From the NCBI RefSeq assembly GCF_013349995.1, contig NZ_JABVXF010000022.1:1-64000 (forward strand): a stretch of 64,000 bases of DNA, in the 5' to 3' direction. Source of the stretch: Pseudoalteromonas sp. 0303. GTDB lineage: Bacteria; Pseudomonadota; Gammaproteobacteria; Enterobacterales; Alteromonadaceae. The notes under the pieces are model-generated. The model ran no database searches, was not told where the DNA came from, and saw nothing but the letters and a program-made list of their open reading frames with translations. The position numbers and the translations under genes are program-made. Every line of letters begins with the position of its first letter. The first letter of the stretch is position 1. Below are positions 27,052 through 37,254 of this stretch, one piece after another.

Positions 27052-27330
27052 TTACGTTCTGTACAGCACTTTAATTACATGCCAACCAAAGCGCGTTTTC
27101 ACTAGATGTGGCTCTAAGATTTCGCCGCTGAATGCTACTTTGTCAAACTGGGGCACCATTTGCCCGCGTCTGAATTCACCTAAGTCGCCGCCTTTTTTAC
27201 CCGACGGACAGGTTGAATGTTTTTTAGCTAGAGTCTGAAATTTAGCACCCTTTTTAAGTTGCTTGATGATGTCTTCAGCTTGTTCTTTATGTTTAACAAG
27301 AATGTGCAGTGCGTGCGCTGTATTTGCCAT
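27052..27330 (-). CDS. ppiC: parvulin-type peptidyl-prolyl isomerase
   Basis: A 92-residue single-domain cytoplasmic parvulin that speeds cis-trans isomerisation of proline bonds. Motifs are [18 protein letters not shown] at the start, [37 protein letters not shown] in the centre, and [10 protein letters not shown] at the end. Size and motifs match E. coli PpiC. Confidence 0.93.
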   Translation of the reverse strand: MANTAHALHILVKHKEQAEDIIKQLKKGAKFQTLAKKHSTCPSGKKGGDLGEFRRGQMVPQFDKVAFSGEILEPHLVKTRFGWHVIKVLYRT

Positions 27331-27393
27331 GGAAAATCTCGAAAATTAAAACGCGCATATTTTATCACGGCAATCACCACTGAGCTACTAAGG

Positions 27394-28026
27394 CTATTTA
27401 TGTTTGCTCGTTGCTTGCAAAAACCCTTTTACCAAACAAAATTGCGCTAAATAATAACTACACATTATTGCGATATCTGCATGCGCTATTTCTAAATAAA
27501 AACGATTAAGGCCAAGAATAGAGTCTGATATTACAAACACTGCCCCACCTAACACTAAAAAGCCGTTCGACTTATCCGTCATCCAAGTAAGGCTTGCCAT
27601 TATGGTAAGTACCAACATATAGAAAAGCACAGGGATGAGCAGGTGATTTAAGTTTGGATAGAATAAGCAAAAAGCGATGATGGCCAAAAATAGATAAAGA
27701 AGTACAACGTCTAGTCGCCAGTTTTTAATTGGCAACATGGTAATGATATAAAAAGCGTGGCTGACAAAAAACGCCGCTAAACCGCCTATAAACAGTTGCC
27801 CCGTATCAAGGGCTAGCAACACATCACCTAGTGCGGAAAAACTAAGAGCAAATAATAAAGTAATAAAAGTGCGATTTTGTAACTGACTGCGCCCTTTTAG
27901 CACCATCACAATCAAAAAGCAGATTGGTGATATTTTAAATAGCGCCATAAAAGGGTGAGGCAATGCTGGCTGTAATAGCAGTAAAGCAATGTAGGCCGAA
28001 CTAAAGATTAGAAAGAGGATGTTCAT
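27394..28026 (-). CDS. YhhN-family membrane protein (lysoplasmalogenase-like)
   Basis: A 210-residue protein with about seven to eight membrane helices. Family motifs are FKISPICFLI, LLFALSFSALGDVLLAL and a C-terminal GGAVFVISDSILGLNRF (conserved Asp). Eukaryotic relatives (TMEM86) cleave lysoplasmalogen vinyl ether bonds; the bacterial role is less clear. I start at ATG 28026, since the longer frame begins with TTG. Confidence 0.8.
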   Translation of the reverse strand: MNILFLIFSSAYIALLLLQPALPHPFMALFKISPICFLIVMVLKGRSQLQNRTFITLLFALSFSALGDVLLALDTGQLFIGGLAAFFVSHAFYIITMLPIKNWRLDVVLLYLFLAIIAFCLFYPNLNHLLIPVLFYMLVLTIMASLTWMTDKSNGFLVLGGAVFVISDSILGLNRFYLEIAHADIAIMCSYYLAQFCLVKGFLQATSKHK

Positions 28027-28162
28027 ATTCTTATTATTGTGATTTGTTCCCAATAACGAGAATAGCAAGCTTTACTCTAAATGTTTATAAAAAACCGCTC
28101 ACAAAGATGGCACAGATTGCACTGACCATCAAACAAGATGACTGGGCAGTGAGTTTGCAAGA

Positions 28163-29185
28163 TTAACCGCTTACCTGCACAACTTGTTTTCCGGTAAAGC
28201 CACCAGCAAGTTGTTTATTTAAAGCGGCTGAAACGGCTTCTGGAGTAAAATCAACAGCATGAATTTGCGGTAATTTGATCTCGCCACGGGCTGCATTATC
28301 GAGTAATAAGTTACCCATAAAGCTTAGCTTTTGCTGCGCACATAAGCTATTTGCTAGCCAAGCTCCGCCTAAGGATACAATGCCAATATTTGGTGCGCGT
28401 CTAAACATAAGTTCTTGCTCAAACTTAGGTAATTCATTTAAACAAGCAATACGGCCACAAAAGCGCATTAGCTCAACATTGCGAATGGTGGTATCGCCAC
28501 CAATACAATCAAGCACCGCATCAAAACCTTGCGGACCTAATTCACGGCGAATTTTATCTTCAAGTTTTGGGTCTTTGTAATCAAACACCACATCAGCACC
28601 TAATTGCTTAAGTAACTTATGATTGTGTTTGCTGGCAGTGGTAAACACAGTTGCACCACGTTGCTTAGCAAATTGAATAGCGAATTGGCCAACGCCGCCT
28701 GCACCTGCATCAATAAACAGTGAATCCCCTTCGCTTAGCTGCAACTTATCAAGAGCAATTAATGCTGTCATACCTGAACAAGGTAAGGTTGCAGCGTCTG
28801 CCGGTGATACGTTATCTGGCACAACCGATACCGCATAGTTTGGTACCGTTGTGTATTCAGATAACACACCTTGGTCACCAAGACTGGCGTGCCATACAAC
28901 ACGTGCACCCACACCAGGGAATACACCTTTATTTGCTTGAACAACCACCCCAACAGCATCATGGCCTAATACATGCGGGTAATGCCATTTGCAAAAACCT
29001 TGTTTTGCAAAGTTGGCATCACCATGATTTAAGCCCACATATTCAACTTTTATCAAGAGCTCGTTGCCTTCAGGGCTCGGTACTGGCACAGAAAGCTCAG
29101 ATAACGCAATCGCGTCATTTGGCTCAAGCAGTGCGAGCGCGCGCATTGTTGACGGAAGATCTGTAGTTTGTTGAATATGTGACAT
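28163..29185 (-). CDS. zinc-type/quinone MDR oxidoreductase
   Basis: A 340-residue medium-chain dehydrogenase: GroES-like N-terminal domain (YVGLNHGDANFAKQG, PHVLGHDAVGVV) and a Rossmann domain with AGAGGVGQFAIQFAKQRGATVFTT. The classical Cys zinc ligands are absent, so it is closer to quinone oxidoreductases. It follows the efflux genes by 13 bp and may be the fourth gene of that operon, perhaps detoxifying reactive compounds that the pump also exports. Confidence 0.85.
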   Translation of the reverse strand: MSHIQQTTDLPSTMRALALLEPNDAIALSELSVPVPSPEGNELLIKVEYVGLNHGDANFAKQGFCKWHYPHVLGHDAVGVVVQANKGVFPGVGARVVWHASLGDQGVLSEYTTVPNYAVSVVPDNVSPADAATLPCSGMTALIALDKLQLSEGDSLFIDAGAGGVGQFAIQFAKQRGATVFTTASKHNHKLLKQLGADVVFDYKDPKLEDKIRRELGPQGFDAVLDCIGGDTTIRNVELMRFCGRIACLNELPKFEQELMFRRAPNIGIVSLGGAWLANSLCAQQKLSFMGNLLLDNAARGEIKLPQIHAVDFTPEAVSAALNKQLAGGFTGKQVVQVSG

Positions 29186-29198
29186 TGAATACTCTGGG

Positions 29199-30605
29199 TT
29201 AAAGGTTGTTTAGTTCAAAGCTCCAGCGACCATTAAACGCTTGATAAGCACTTACTTTGGCCTGTAACGAAGCAATTGTTGAATCAACAGCGTTCTCTTG
29301 CGCTATTAAAACATCCTGTCTCGCATCTAACAACTCTAAGTAAGGAATTTGTCCTTCTTGATACATTGCTTGAGCTTGACCAAATGCTTTATTCGCATAA
29401 TTAAAACGCTGATCAGCATAACTTAACTGTTGCTGTTGTTTGACTAGTCTTTGTAAAGTAAGTTCACTATCGCTAATGGCTTTTAATACTTTACTTTGAT
29501 AGTCACTGTAAGCGGCTTCACTTAAAAACTGCTGTGCATCACGCTGAGCTAATAATGCAGGATAGCTGAGTAATGACCATTCAACTTTTGGCGTTACTTG
29601 CCATTGTTGCACGGTATCTTCTAAGCCATTACTGGTTAAGCTCACCACACCTGCAAACCCTGCCAGACTAATATCTGGCAGTAATGCTTTTGAGGCGGCA
29701 ACACTTAGCGAATAAGCCTGACTAAACTGATACAAAGCACTGGTGATATCTGGTCTGAGTGCCATTGCTTCACTGGCTTTATTAAACGACACGCTAAATT
29801 CGTGGCTTAATAACTCAGGCTCTTCTATCAAGGTTATGTCGCTTGCAAGTCGACCAGTTAGTACCGCAAGGGTTGCGAGGTCACGATATTGCAAGTAACT
29901 AAGCTCAGGAATAAGCGCTTGTTGCTGCTTTAACTGCGCAAGAGTACGGTTAAGATCAAGCTCATTCGCAACCCCCTCTTCTACTCGCGCTTTGAGCACA
30001 TCTATACTTTGCTCGAGCGCCTCGATTTGCATCTCAATGATAGCTTGCTTTTGTACATTACCTTGATAGCTCACATAGCCTTGTACCACAGCTGAAACCA
30101 CTTCAACCTGTAATGCTCTTAGCTGCTCTGCTTGGTTTAGTGCACCTGCATTAGCAGCATCGACTAACGCTGTAATACGACCAAACAAATCAAGCTGCCA
30201 ATTAACATTAACCCCTGCGTTTGACTGGCGCGTAATAGCGCCATCTAAGCTGCTGCGCTCTGCGCCCACGCTTAGGCTGCCCTGCGGATAATAATCCGCG
30301 CGGGCTGCACCTAAACGGGCAATGGCTGCATCAAGTTGAAGTTGACTGGTTTTTAGGTCGTGATTCATTGCTAATGCATCAGTCACTAAATTGTTTAACT
30401 GCGGCGAATCTAAACGGCGCCACCAATTATTTTCGCTTGCACCTTCGTTTTGTTCACCAATTTGTGTATCGCTAACAAATTGTGTCAGGCTCACTTGCTG
30501 CTGTTGCATATCGACGCTTTGTGCGCAGCCTGCCAGTGCTCCGGCTAACAGCATTGCACTAACTAGTTTGCCGTGTTTAAAGATTGCATTAAGAGGCTTA
30601 TGCAT
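29199..30605 (-). CDS. outer-membrane efflux lipoprotein (OprM/NodT family)
   Basis: The outer-membrane channel of the tripartite RND pump, 468 residues. A lipoprotein signal (SAMLLAGALAGC, lipidated Cys near residue 27) is followed by two outer-membrane efflux repeats with long helices. NNWWRRLDSPQLNNLVTDAL near residue 60 and the C-terminal AQAMYQEGQIPYLELLDARQDVLIAQ are typical. It overlaps the 3' end of the RND permease gene by 8 bp. Confidence 0.92.
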   Translation of the reverse strand: MHKPLNAIFKHGKLVSAMLLAGALAGCAQSVDMQQQQVSLTQFVSDTQIGEQNEGASENNWWRRLDSPQLNNLVTDALAMNHDLKTSQLQLDAAIARLGAARADYYPQGSLSVGAERSSLDGAITRQSNAGVNVNWQLDLFGRITALVDAANAGALNQAEQLRALQVEVVSAVVQGYVSYQGNVQKQAIIEMQIEALEQSIDVLKARVEEGVANELDLNRTLAQLKQQQALIPELSYLQYRDLATLAVLTGRLASDITLIEEPELLSHEFSVSFNKASEAMALRPDITSALYQFSQAYSLSVAASKALLPDISLAGFAGVVSLTSNGLEDTVQQWQVTPKVEWSLLSYPALLAQRDAQQFLSEAAYSDYQSKVLKAISDSELTLQRLVKQQQQLSYADQRFNYANKAFGQAQAMYQEGQIPYLELLDARQDVLIAQENAVDSTIASLQAKVSAYQAFNGRWSFELNNL

Positions 30606-33600
30606 CGTGTTGCTCCTTCTGCGATTTTTTAGTGACTAACATATAAAACACCGGGGTGAACAATAAGCCGAACACAGTTACACCAATCATACCTGAGAAC
30701 ACTGCGTTCCCCATGGCATGACGCATCTCTGCACCTGCACCTGTTGCTAAAACAAGGGGTACAACACCTGCTGTAAAGGCAATTGATGTCATTAAAATTG
30801 GGCGAAGTCGTAAGCGACACGCTTTAATAATGGCTTCAAGGTGAGACAGCCCCGTTTTATGCTGATCTCGTGCAAATTCAACCATCAAGATGGCGTTTTT
30901 GCTTGCCAGTGCAACCAGTACGATTAATGCGATTTGCGTGAAGATGTTGTTGTCATCACCAACAAGCCACACACCTAACAAGGCCGAGAAAATCGTCATA
31001 GGCACAATCAAAATAATGGCCAGTGGTAATCTTAAGCTCTCGTATTGCGCAGCAAGTACCATAAACACAAGTAATACAACCAGTGGGAAAACATACACCA
31101 TGGTATTACCCGCTAATATTTGTTGATACGTTACTTCTGTCCACTCAAACTCAATACCATTTGGTAATGTATCGGCAAGGATTGCTTCAATCGCATGATG
31201 TGCTTGGTCTGAGCTATAACCTGGTGCTGGGCTACCATTTAGTTCAGCTGTTGGATAACCGTTATAGTGCATTACACGATCTGGGCCTGTTGTAGGCGTG
31301 ACAGTTAATACAGAGCCTAATGGCACCATCTCACCCATACGGTTACGTACTTTAAGATTCAAGATTTGATCTGGATCTTGACGGTAATCTGCATCAGCTT
31401 GCGCATTGACCTGATAAGTACGACCAAACAAGTTAAAGTCATTGACGTACACAGAACCTAAGTACACTTGTAAGGCATTAAATACTTCATCAAGTGGAAT
31501 ACCTTGAATAAGCGCTTGCTCACGATCAATGTCGATATCCATTTGTGGTACTTGAATTCTAAAGGTTGAGTAAAGGCCCATTAACGCAGGGTCTTGCTGT
31601 GCTTTAGCAATGGTTGCTTGTAAGCTATTAAAGAGTGCCTCAAAGCCTTTGTTAGCACGGTCTTCAATTTGTAGTTTAAAGCCACCTGTTGTTCCTAAAC
31701 CTTGAATTGGTGGTGGTGGGAATACCGCAACAAACGCTTCATCAATAGTCGCAAACCTTTGATTTAACTGAGCCGCAATTGCCATTGCTGACATACTCGG
31801 ATCTTGGCGTTCTTCAAAAGGTGCTAGTGGAGTAAACATAATGCCACTGTTAGGGCTATTTGTGAAACCATTCACAGATAAACCAGGAAACGACACTGTG
31901 TTTGCAACACCCGGTACTTGTAATGCAATTTGTTCCATTTCTTGCACGACTTCTTGAGTTCTATCTAAGCTTGCCGCATCTGGTAGCTGTGCCACAGCCA
32001 CTAAATATTGCTTATCTTGCTGTGGGATAAAACCGCCTGGTACAGCATCGAACAATTTAACTGTGCCACCAACAAGCGCAACATAAGCAACTAATACAAT
32101 TACACTCATACGAATTAGCTTTTGCACGAGCTTTTCGTAGCCATTGGCGCCTTTATCAAACAAGCGGTTAAAAGGTTTAAATAACCAGTTACCGAATACA
32201 CGGTTTAATAACTTAGTTAAGCGATCTGGTTTTGCATCATGGCCTTTTAGTAACAGCGCTGATAATGCAGGTGATAGTGTTAACGAGTTAAACGCTGAGA
32301 TAACCGTAGAAATAGTAATGGTTAATGCAAATTGCTTATAAAATTGACCAGATAAACCTGTAATGAAAGCAGTAGGAATAAATACCGCACATAGGACAAG
32401 TGCAATGGCGATAATTGGCCCTGTTACTTCGGTCATCGCAACACGGGTTGCTTCAAGCGGTGATAAGCCCTGCTCGATATTACGCTCAACGTTTTCAACT
32501 ACAACAATGGCATCATCAACAACAATACCAATGGCAAGAACCAAGCCGAATAACGATAAGGTATTAATAGATACACCAAGCCATTGCATAACCGCAAACG
32601 TACCAATCAATGACACCGGTACCGCAATCAGTGGAATAACCGATGCACGCCATGTTTGTAAGAACACCACTACAACAATAACCACTAACGCAATTGCCTC
32701 TAGTAGCGTTTTAATTACAGCATCAATTGAGCCGCGTACGAATACAGTTGGGTCATAAACAATGTCGTATTCAACTCCTGCCGGAAAGTCTTTTGATAAA
32801 CCTTTCATGGTTTCACGCACTTGATCAGACAGCTCAATCGCATTTGAACCCGGGCGCTGGAATACTGGCATTGCAAGGGCTGGTTGACCATCTAACATCG
32901 CTCTTAGTGCATAAGTGTCTTGGCCTAATTCAAGGCGTGCAACATCACTTAGGCGTGTAAGCTGACCTTGCTCACCCACTTTGATGATCACATTTTCAAA
33001 TTCTTCTTTTGAGCTTAAGCGCCCTTTTACATTCATCAGAATTTGAAATTGATTACTTTTCGAAGTTGGTTGTGCACCTAAACTACCCGCAGCAACCTGC
33101 TGGTTTTGCGCGCGTAATGCATTTACTACGTCCATGGCTGTTAAGTCACGTGCAGAGAGTGCATCAGGGTTAAGCCAAACACGCATTGAGTACTGGCCAC
33201 CGCCAAACATACGAACATCACCCACACCTGGAAGACGAGCAATTTGATCTTTGATATACAAATCAGCATAGTTCGCTAAGTAAGTTGTATCATGCGTTTT
33301 TTCTGGTGAATATAAATGCACCACCATGGTTAAATCTGGTGATGATTTTTCAGCTACAACACCTAAACGCTGAACTTCTTGCGGTAAGCGTGGAAGCGCA
33401 CTGTTAACACGGTTTTGCACTTGTACTTGCGCACGGTCTAAATCAGTTCCTAATGCAAAGGTAACTGTTAAAGTCATACGGCCATCACTGGTTGCTTGCG
33501 AAAACATATACAACATGTTTTCTGTACCATTGATTTCTTGTTCAAGCGGCGTTGCTACCGTTTCGGCAATCACCGTTGGGTTTGCACCCGGGTAACTTGC

Positions 33601-33744
33601 CGTCACAACAACAGTTGGAGGCACTACCTCTGGGTACTCACTCACTGGCAATTGAAATAACGAGATTGCCCCTGCGATGAGAAAGATAAGCGACAGCATC
33701 GCTGCAAAGATGGGTCGCTGGATAAAAAAGTGTGAAAATTTCAT
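30598..33744 (-). CDS. RND efflux permease (AcrB/MexF type, HAE-1)
   Basis: A 1048-residue proton-driven inner-membrane drug exporter with 12 membrane helices and two large periplasmic loops. It starts MKFSHFFIQRPIFAAMLSL. The proton-relay helix contains GIVVDDAIVVVENVER (paired Asp) and the tenth helix LVALASKNAILMVEFARD holds the relay Lys, as in the hydrophobe/amphiphile class. It is 7 bp downstream of the adaptor gene and overlaps the channel gene, so the three form one pump operon. Confidence 0.96.
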   Translation of the reverse strand: MKFSHFFIQRPIFAAMLSLIFLIAGAISLFQLPVSEYPEVVPPTVVVTASYPGANPTVIAETVATPLEQEINGTENMLYMFSQATSDGRMTLTVTFALGTDLDRAQVQVQNRVNSALPRLPQEVQRLGVVAEKSSPDLTMVVHLYSPEKTHDTTYLANYADLYIKDQIARLPGVGDVRMFGGGQYSMRVWLNPDALSARDLTAMDVVNALRAQNQQVAAGSLGAQPTSKSNQFQILMNVKGRLSSKEEFENVIIKVGEQGQLTRLSDVARLELGQDTYALRAMLDGQPALAMPVFQRPGSNAIELSDQVRETMKGLSKDFPAGVEYDIVYDPTVFVRGSIDAVIKTLLEAIALVVIVVVVFLQTWRASVIPLIAVPVSLIGTFAVMQWLGVSINTLSLFGLVLAIGIVVDDAIVVVENVERNIEQGLSPLEATRVAMTEVTGPIIAIALVLCAVFIPTAFITGLSGQFYKQFALTITISTVISAFNSLTLSPALSALLLKGHDAKPDRLTKLLNRVFGNWLFKPFNRLFDKGANGYEKLVQKLIRMSVIVLVAYVALVGGTVKLFDAVPGGFIPQQDKQYLVAVAQLPDAASLDRTQEVVQEMEQIALQVPGVANTVSFPGLSVNGFTNSPNSGIMFTPLAPFEERQDPSMSAMAIAAQLNQRFATIDEAFVAVFPPPPIQGLGTTGGFKLQIEDRANKGFEALFNSLQATIAKAQQDPALMGLYSTFRIQVPQMDIDIDREQALIQGIPLDEVFNALQVYLGSVYVNDFNLFGRTYQVNAQADADYRQDPDQILNLKVRNRMGEMVPLGSVLTVTPTTGPDRVMHYNGYPTAELNGSPAPGYSSDQAHHAIEAILADTLPNGIEFEWTEVTYQQILAGNTMVYVFPLVVLLVFMVLAAQYESLRLPLAIILIVPMTIFSALLGVWLVGDDNNIFTQIALIVLVALASKNAILMVEFARDQHKTGLSHLEAIIKACRLRLRPILMTSIAFTAGVVPLVLATGAGAEMRHAMGNAVFSGMIGVTVFGLLFTPVFYMLVTKKSQKEQHDA

Positions 33745-33750
33745 TTTGAC

Positions 33751-34920
33751 CTACTGTTTAGCAACCAAATCTGAGTGATTATTTGAAAGAGTGAATGCAA
33801 TTCCATCGCTATTAATAGTGACTGTGTTTGGTGAAATAGGCATACCAGGGCCAACACGCGCCGGGCCATTTACAGCAATCACATCATTTTCGTTTAGACC
33901 CGATGTAATCGCTCGTAAGCTGCCGTAACGCTCACCCACAGTCACTAATTTATATTCAAGAACATTGCCTTCACCTACGGTAAGTACAAAGCGATTCTTT
34001 AAATCAGTACCAATTGCACGTTCTGGCACGATGACTTTTTCGCTCACTTTATTGGCAGCAAGTTTGATACGAGCAAATGAACCTGCACGTAATTGTTGTT
34101 CATCGTTTTCAAACACTGCACGTACACGAAGAGTGCCGGTAGTTTCGTTGATTTGGTTATCAATGAAGTTGATTTTGCCATTGTAGTTAAAGCTGGTTTG
34201 ACCTACTTTTTGCATCACAACCGCTTGTTCACTTTGCGCTGTCACATCAGCAAATGACCGATTCCACGTACGCTCATCAATATCAAAATAAGCATACATT
34301 TGCTGGTTTGAAACAATGCTTGTTAATACGCTTTGACCTGCAAGAACATTGTTACCTTTGGTGATATTCGCGCGCGATACAACGCCATCAATTGGCGAAC
34401 GCACTTGAGTAAATGCTAAATCAAGCTCTGCAGCAGTAAGCTCAGCCTGAAGAGCTAACAATTGCGCTTCGCGTTGTCTTAGAGTTGATTTTCGAGACTC
34501 AGCTTGCTCCGTTGAAATCGCTTTTCGCTCTGTTAAGCGATCTGCGCGTTTTGCTTCGCTTTTAGCTTGCTCAAGTGCTGCTTTAGCACTTTCGATTTGT
34601 GCCTTTAAGCTATCTACTACGGCAGCAAATGAGCGAGCATCAAGGGTGAAAAGCAAATCGCCTTCTTTTACGCTGTCACCTTCTTTAAAGTTAATTTTAT
34701 CGATAACACCCGAAACACGCGGCATAAGTGCAACTTCTTGTGGCGCTTCTAAGCGCGTTGTATAGGTGTGCCAATTTTGTACAGGCTTAACAAGCACTTG
34801 TGCTACATCGATTGGTTGTAAATGTTGTTGCTGCGCTGCTTGATTGGCTTCTGTGCCACATCCTGCAAGCGTTAAGCTCGCAATGGTCACTGCCACTGCA
34901 AGAATAGATTTGTTCATCAC
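33751..34920 (-). CDS. RND periplasmic adaptor (membrane fusion protein)
   Basis: A 389-residue lipoprotein adaptor joining the permease and outer channel. Signal TIASLTLAGCG (lipidated Cys about residue 21), biotinyl-lipoyl half-motifs PRVSGVIDKINFKEGDSVKEGDLLFTLD and FTQVRSPIDGVVSRANITKGN flank a long coiled-coil hairpin (about residues 100-165), followed by the beta-barrel. It resembles the MexE branch. It is the first gene of the pump operon, transcribed away from the LysR gene. Confidence 0.94.
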   Translation of the reverse strand: MMNKSILAVAVTIASLTLAGCGTEANQAAQQQHLQPIDVAQVLVKPVQNWHTYTTRLEAPQEVALMPRVSGVIDKINFKEGDSVKEGDLLFTLDARSFAAVVDSLKAQIESAKAALEQAKSEAKRADRLTERKAISTEQAESRKSTLRQREAQLLALQAELTAAELDLAFTQVRSPIDGVVSRANITKGNNVLAGQSVLTSIVSNQQMYAYFDIDERTWNRSFADVTAQSEQAVVMQKVGQTSFNYNGKINFIDNQINETTGTLRVRAVFENDEQQLRAGSFARIKLAANKVSEKVIVPERAIGTDLKNRFVLTVGEGNVLEYKLVTVGERYGSLRAITSGLNENDVIAVNGPARVGPGMPISPNTVTINSDGIAFTLSNNHSDLVAKQ

Positions 34921-34999
34921 GACTCTCCTGTTAATAGATTGGAGACAATGTTACGGAACTAATTAGCGGATAAAAATAATGGATTTTTAAATTCATTAA

Positions 35000-35012
35000 T
35001 GCCAAAATGGCA
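35000..35012. promoter_or_regulatory. LysR-type dyad between lysR and efflux operon
   Basis: The dyad TGCCAAAATGGCA (TGCCA/TGGCA around AAA) lies 24 bp before the LysR start in the 115-bp divergent gap. T-N11-A symmetry fits LysR-type binding, so this is the likely autoregulatory and pump-controlling site. Confidence 0.45.
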
Positions 35013-35035
35013 CCAATAAAGTTTAAGGAACTGCT

Positions 35036-35980
35036 ATGGATACCACCAGCCGCTTATTAATGTTGCTTGAAGTGATTGAACGAGGCTCATTTGCCAAGGC
35101 CGCAGAGTCTAGAAATATAGACCGTTCTGTTATTTCAAAACAAATTAGCCGTCTTGAAGATGAATTAGGGGTGCGTTTACTTAATCGTACTACGCGATCT
35201 TTTTCATTGACTGCTGCTGGCGCAGAAATGGTAAAAAAAGCAGCTGAACTCAGAGATTTGCTATCAGATACCGTAAGACTTGCAGAGAATTACCACCAAG
35301 AACCCCGTGGTACGTTAAAAATTACCTCATCAAGTATTATCGGTAAGCGTTATATTCAGCCAGTCATTAACGACTTTCAAAAACGTTTCCCGCAAGTTGA
35401 AGTAGAGCTTCGTTTAGACGACAGACTGATTGATTTAGTATCAGAGGGCTATGATTTAGCTTTTCGTGTTGGCGAACCAAAAGACTCATCATTCATTGCT
35501 CGTAAAATCGCCCGCAACCGTATGTTACTTTTAGCCTCACCTGAGTTCATCGAAACATACGGTATGCCTAAACATGTTGAAGACTTAAAAGAATTACCTG
35601 CTGCTAGCTATTCAAGCCCAAGTAAACGCATTGGCGGTATTCGTTATCGTAATGCCGATGGCGATATTATTGAACAAAATATCAAAAGCGTCTTTCGTGC
35701 GAACGATGCCGAAGTACTTTTGATGAAGGCAATTTCAGGCAATGCTTATGTTTTAGCACCGGCCTTTATTCTTGATGACGAAGTAAAACGTGGCGATCTC
35801 GTGCCCATTTTAACCGATATGGAATTACTCGATTACAGCGCGGTGTATGCGGTTTACCCACACAGAGACTTACCTGTAAGAACACGATTATTCTTTGATG
35901 CTATGCGTGAATACATAGGCAAAGATATTCCAGTATGGGAAGCTAACATTCCTGACTTTGACACTATGTACAAAGGCTAA
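35036..35980 (+). CDS. LysR-family transcriptional regulator
   Basis: A 314-residue regulator: N-terminal winged HTH (RLLMLLEVIERGSFAKAAESRNIDRSVISKQISRLEDELGVRLLNRTTR, residues 5-55) and a LysR substrate-binding domain from about residue 90. It is divergent from the RND efflux operon, the arrangement seen in MexT/MexEF-like systems, so it probably controls the pump. The inducer is unknown. Confidence 0.93.
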   Translation: MDTTSRLLMLLEVIERGSFAKAAESRNIDRSVISKQISRLEDELGVRLLNRTTRSFSLTAAGAEMVKKAAELRDLLSDTVRLAENYHQEPRGTLKITSSSIIGKRYIQPVINDFQKRFPQVEVELRLDDRLIDLVSEGYDLAFRVGEPKDSSFIARKIARNRMLLLASPEFIETYGMPKHVEDLKELPAASYSSPSKRIGGIRYRNADGDIIEQNIKSVFRANDAEVLLMKAISGNAYVLAPAFILDDEVKRGDLVPILTDMELLDYSAVYAVYPHRDLPVRTRLFFDAMREYIGKDIPVWEANIPDFDTMYKG

Positions 35981-35998
35981 CTTGCGAAGCTTGAGTCG

Positions 35999-37030
35999 CT
36001 AAGTCGCTTTATTTTGTTGGCTTAACTCATAAGCCGTTACCACTCTATTTCGACCTTGTTGCTTAGCTTGGTATAGGGCATCATCAGCACGCTTAATAAA
36101 GCTTTTAAGGGTTTGGTTTGGCATGTAGCAAGCAACACCAATACTAATTGTCAGATTAATGGCTTGCTCATCAATGTTGTGGATGGTTGTTGCTAAGTGC
36201 TCGCGCAGCATATCTGCAAATTCATAGGCACTTTGCGGGTCGCTATCAGGTAAGAAAATAGCAAACTCCTCACCGCCGATACGAAATACGTAGCCTTTAC
36301 TAATGCGCTGCCTGAAGAAACTGGTTACTTCAATTAAAATGCGGTCGCCCACATCGTGGCCGTATTGATCATTAATATTCTTAAAGTAATCAAGGTCGAG
36401 CATTAAAATAAACAAGCCATTTTTGTTTTTAAGTTCAACTTCAAAATAATGGGTCATCGCCAAGCGATTACCAGCTCCGGTTAAAGGATCAAGTAAGGCT
36501 AAGTTTTCGAGCCGCTTACCATATTCTGCACGGCTATTCTCAAAAGTATGCGATACCGCCCAGATACTGATGTAGGTAAACGAAAAATTAAGTAAAAAGT
36601 TAACACTATTGAGAGGTTCAAGACTTGATTTGGTTAATAGAATAACACCTTGTAGCACAGCCACTATCAGCGACAAAACTTTGCCGTATTGTTTACCTAA
36701 TAACAGATAAAACAGGACCGGTAGTGAGCAAGTCCAAATAAACAACAAACTTTTAATGTCGCTGAGATACGTGCCTAACGTGATGAGTAGCGATAAGAAA
36801 ACGCACAATGTGAGTGATTGCCAAAGATGACCATTGCGTCTTCGAGTATAAAAAAAGATATAAAAACAAAACGATGCAAAAACGACTTCTAATGCCCCAA
36901 GGACAAAAAAGTCATTAATAAAAAGATTAAAACCGGCGAATATTCCTGCCAATACACCCAAACAAAAGCCCATCCATTTAAGAACGTTATTTCGTAATGC
37001 TTGAGTGCCTCTTAGCGCCCCAATATCCAT
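35999..37030 (-). CDS. membrane diguanylate cyclase (GGDEF)
   Basis: A 343-residue enzyme making cyclic di-GMP from GTP. Residues 15-160 hold about six membrane segments, serving as an unclassified sensor. The GGDEF domain starts at LALLDPLTGAGNRL (178-190), with active-site GGEEF at 252-256. The RxxD inhibitory site expected five residues before GGEEF is missing, so product feedback through that site is unlikely. No EAL domain. Confidence 0.93.
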   Translation of the reverse strand: MDIGALRGTQALRNNVLKWMGFCLGVLAGIFAGFNLFINDFFVLGALEVVFASFCFYIFFYTRRRNGHLWQSLTLCVFLSLLITLGTYLSDIKSLLFIWTCSLPVLFYLLLGKQYGKVLSLIVAVLQGVILLTKSSLEPLNSVNFLLNFSFTYISIWAVSHTFENSRAEYGKRLENLALLDPLTGAGNRLAMTHYFEVELKNKNGLFILMLDLDYFKNINDQYGHDVGDRILIEVTSFFRQRISKGYVFRIGGEEFAIFLPDSDPQSAYEFADMLREHLATTIHNIDEQAINLTISIGVACYMPNQTLKSFIKRADDALYQAKQQGRNRVVTAYELSQQNKAT

Positions 37031-37254
37031 CAGGTTTCTCGTTATTGTTTAAGTTGCCTAATTTTAACGCGAAACAAGAATTATAGGAACAAATTATTAA
37101 GCAAACTTGCATAAAAATGCAAACGTTTACATAAACACCAGAAAAACTAATACTTTTTGACTTTTATTTTCAAATGAGAAAATGTGCTATAAAGTACAAG
37201 ATGCTAACAAGCAGCGATTTTACTGCGCGTTCAAGCACAACGAGCACCTAGCAG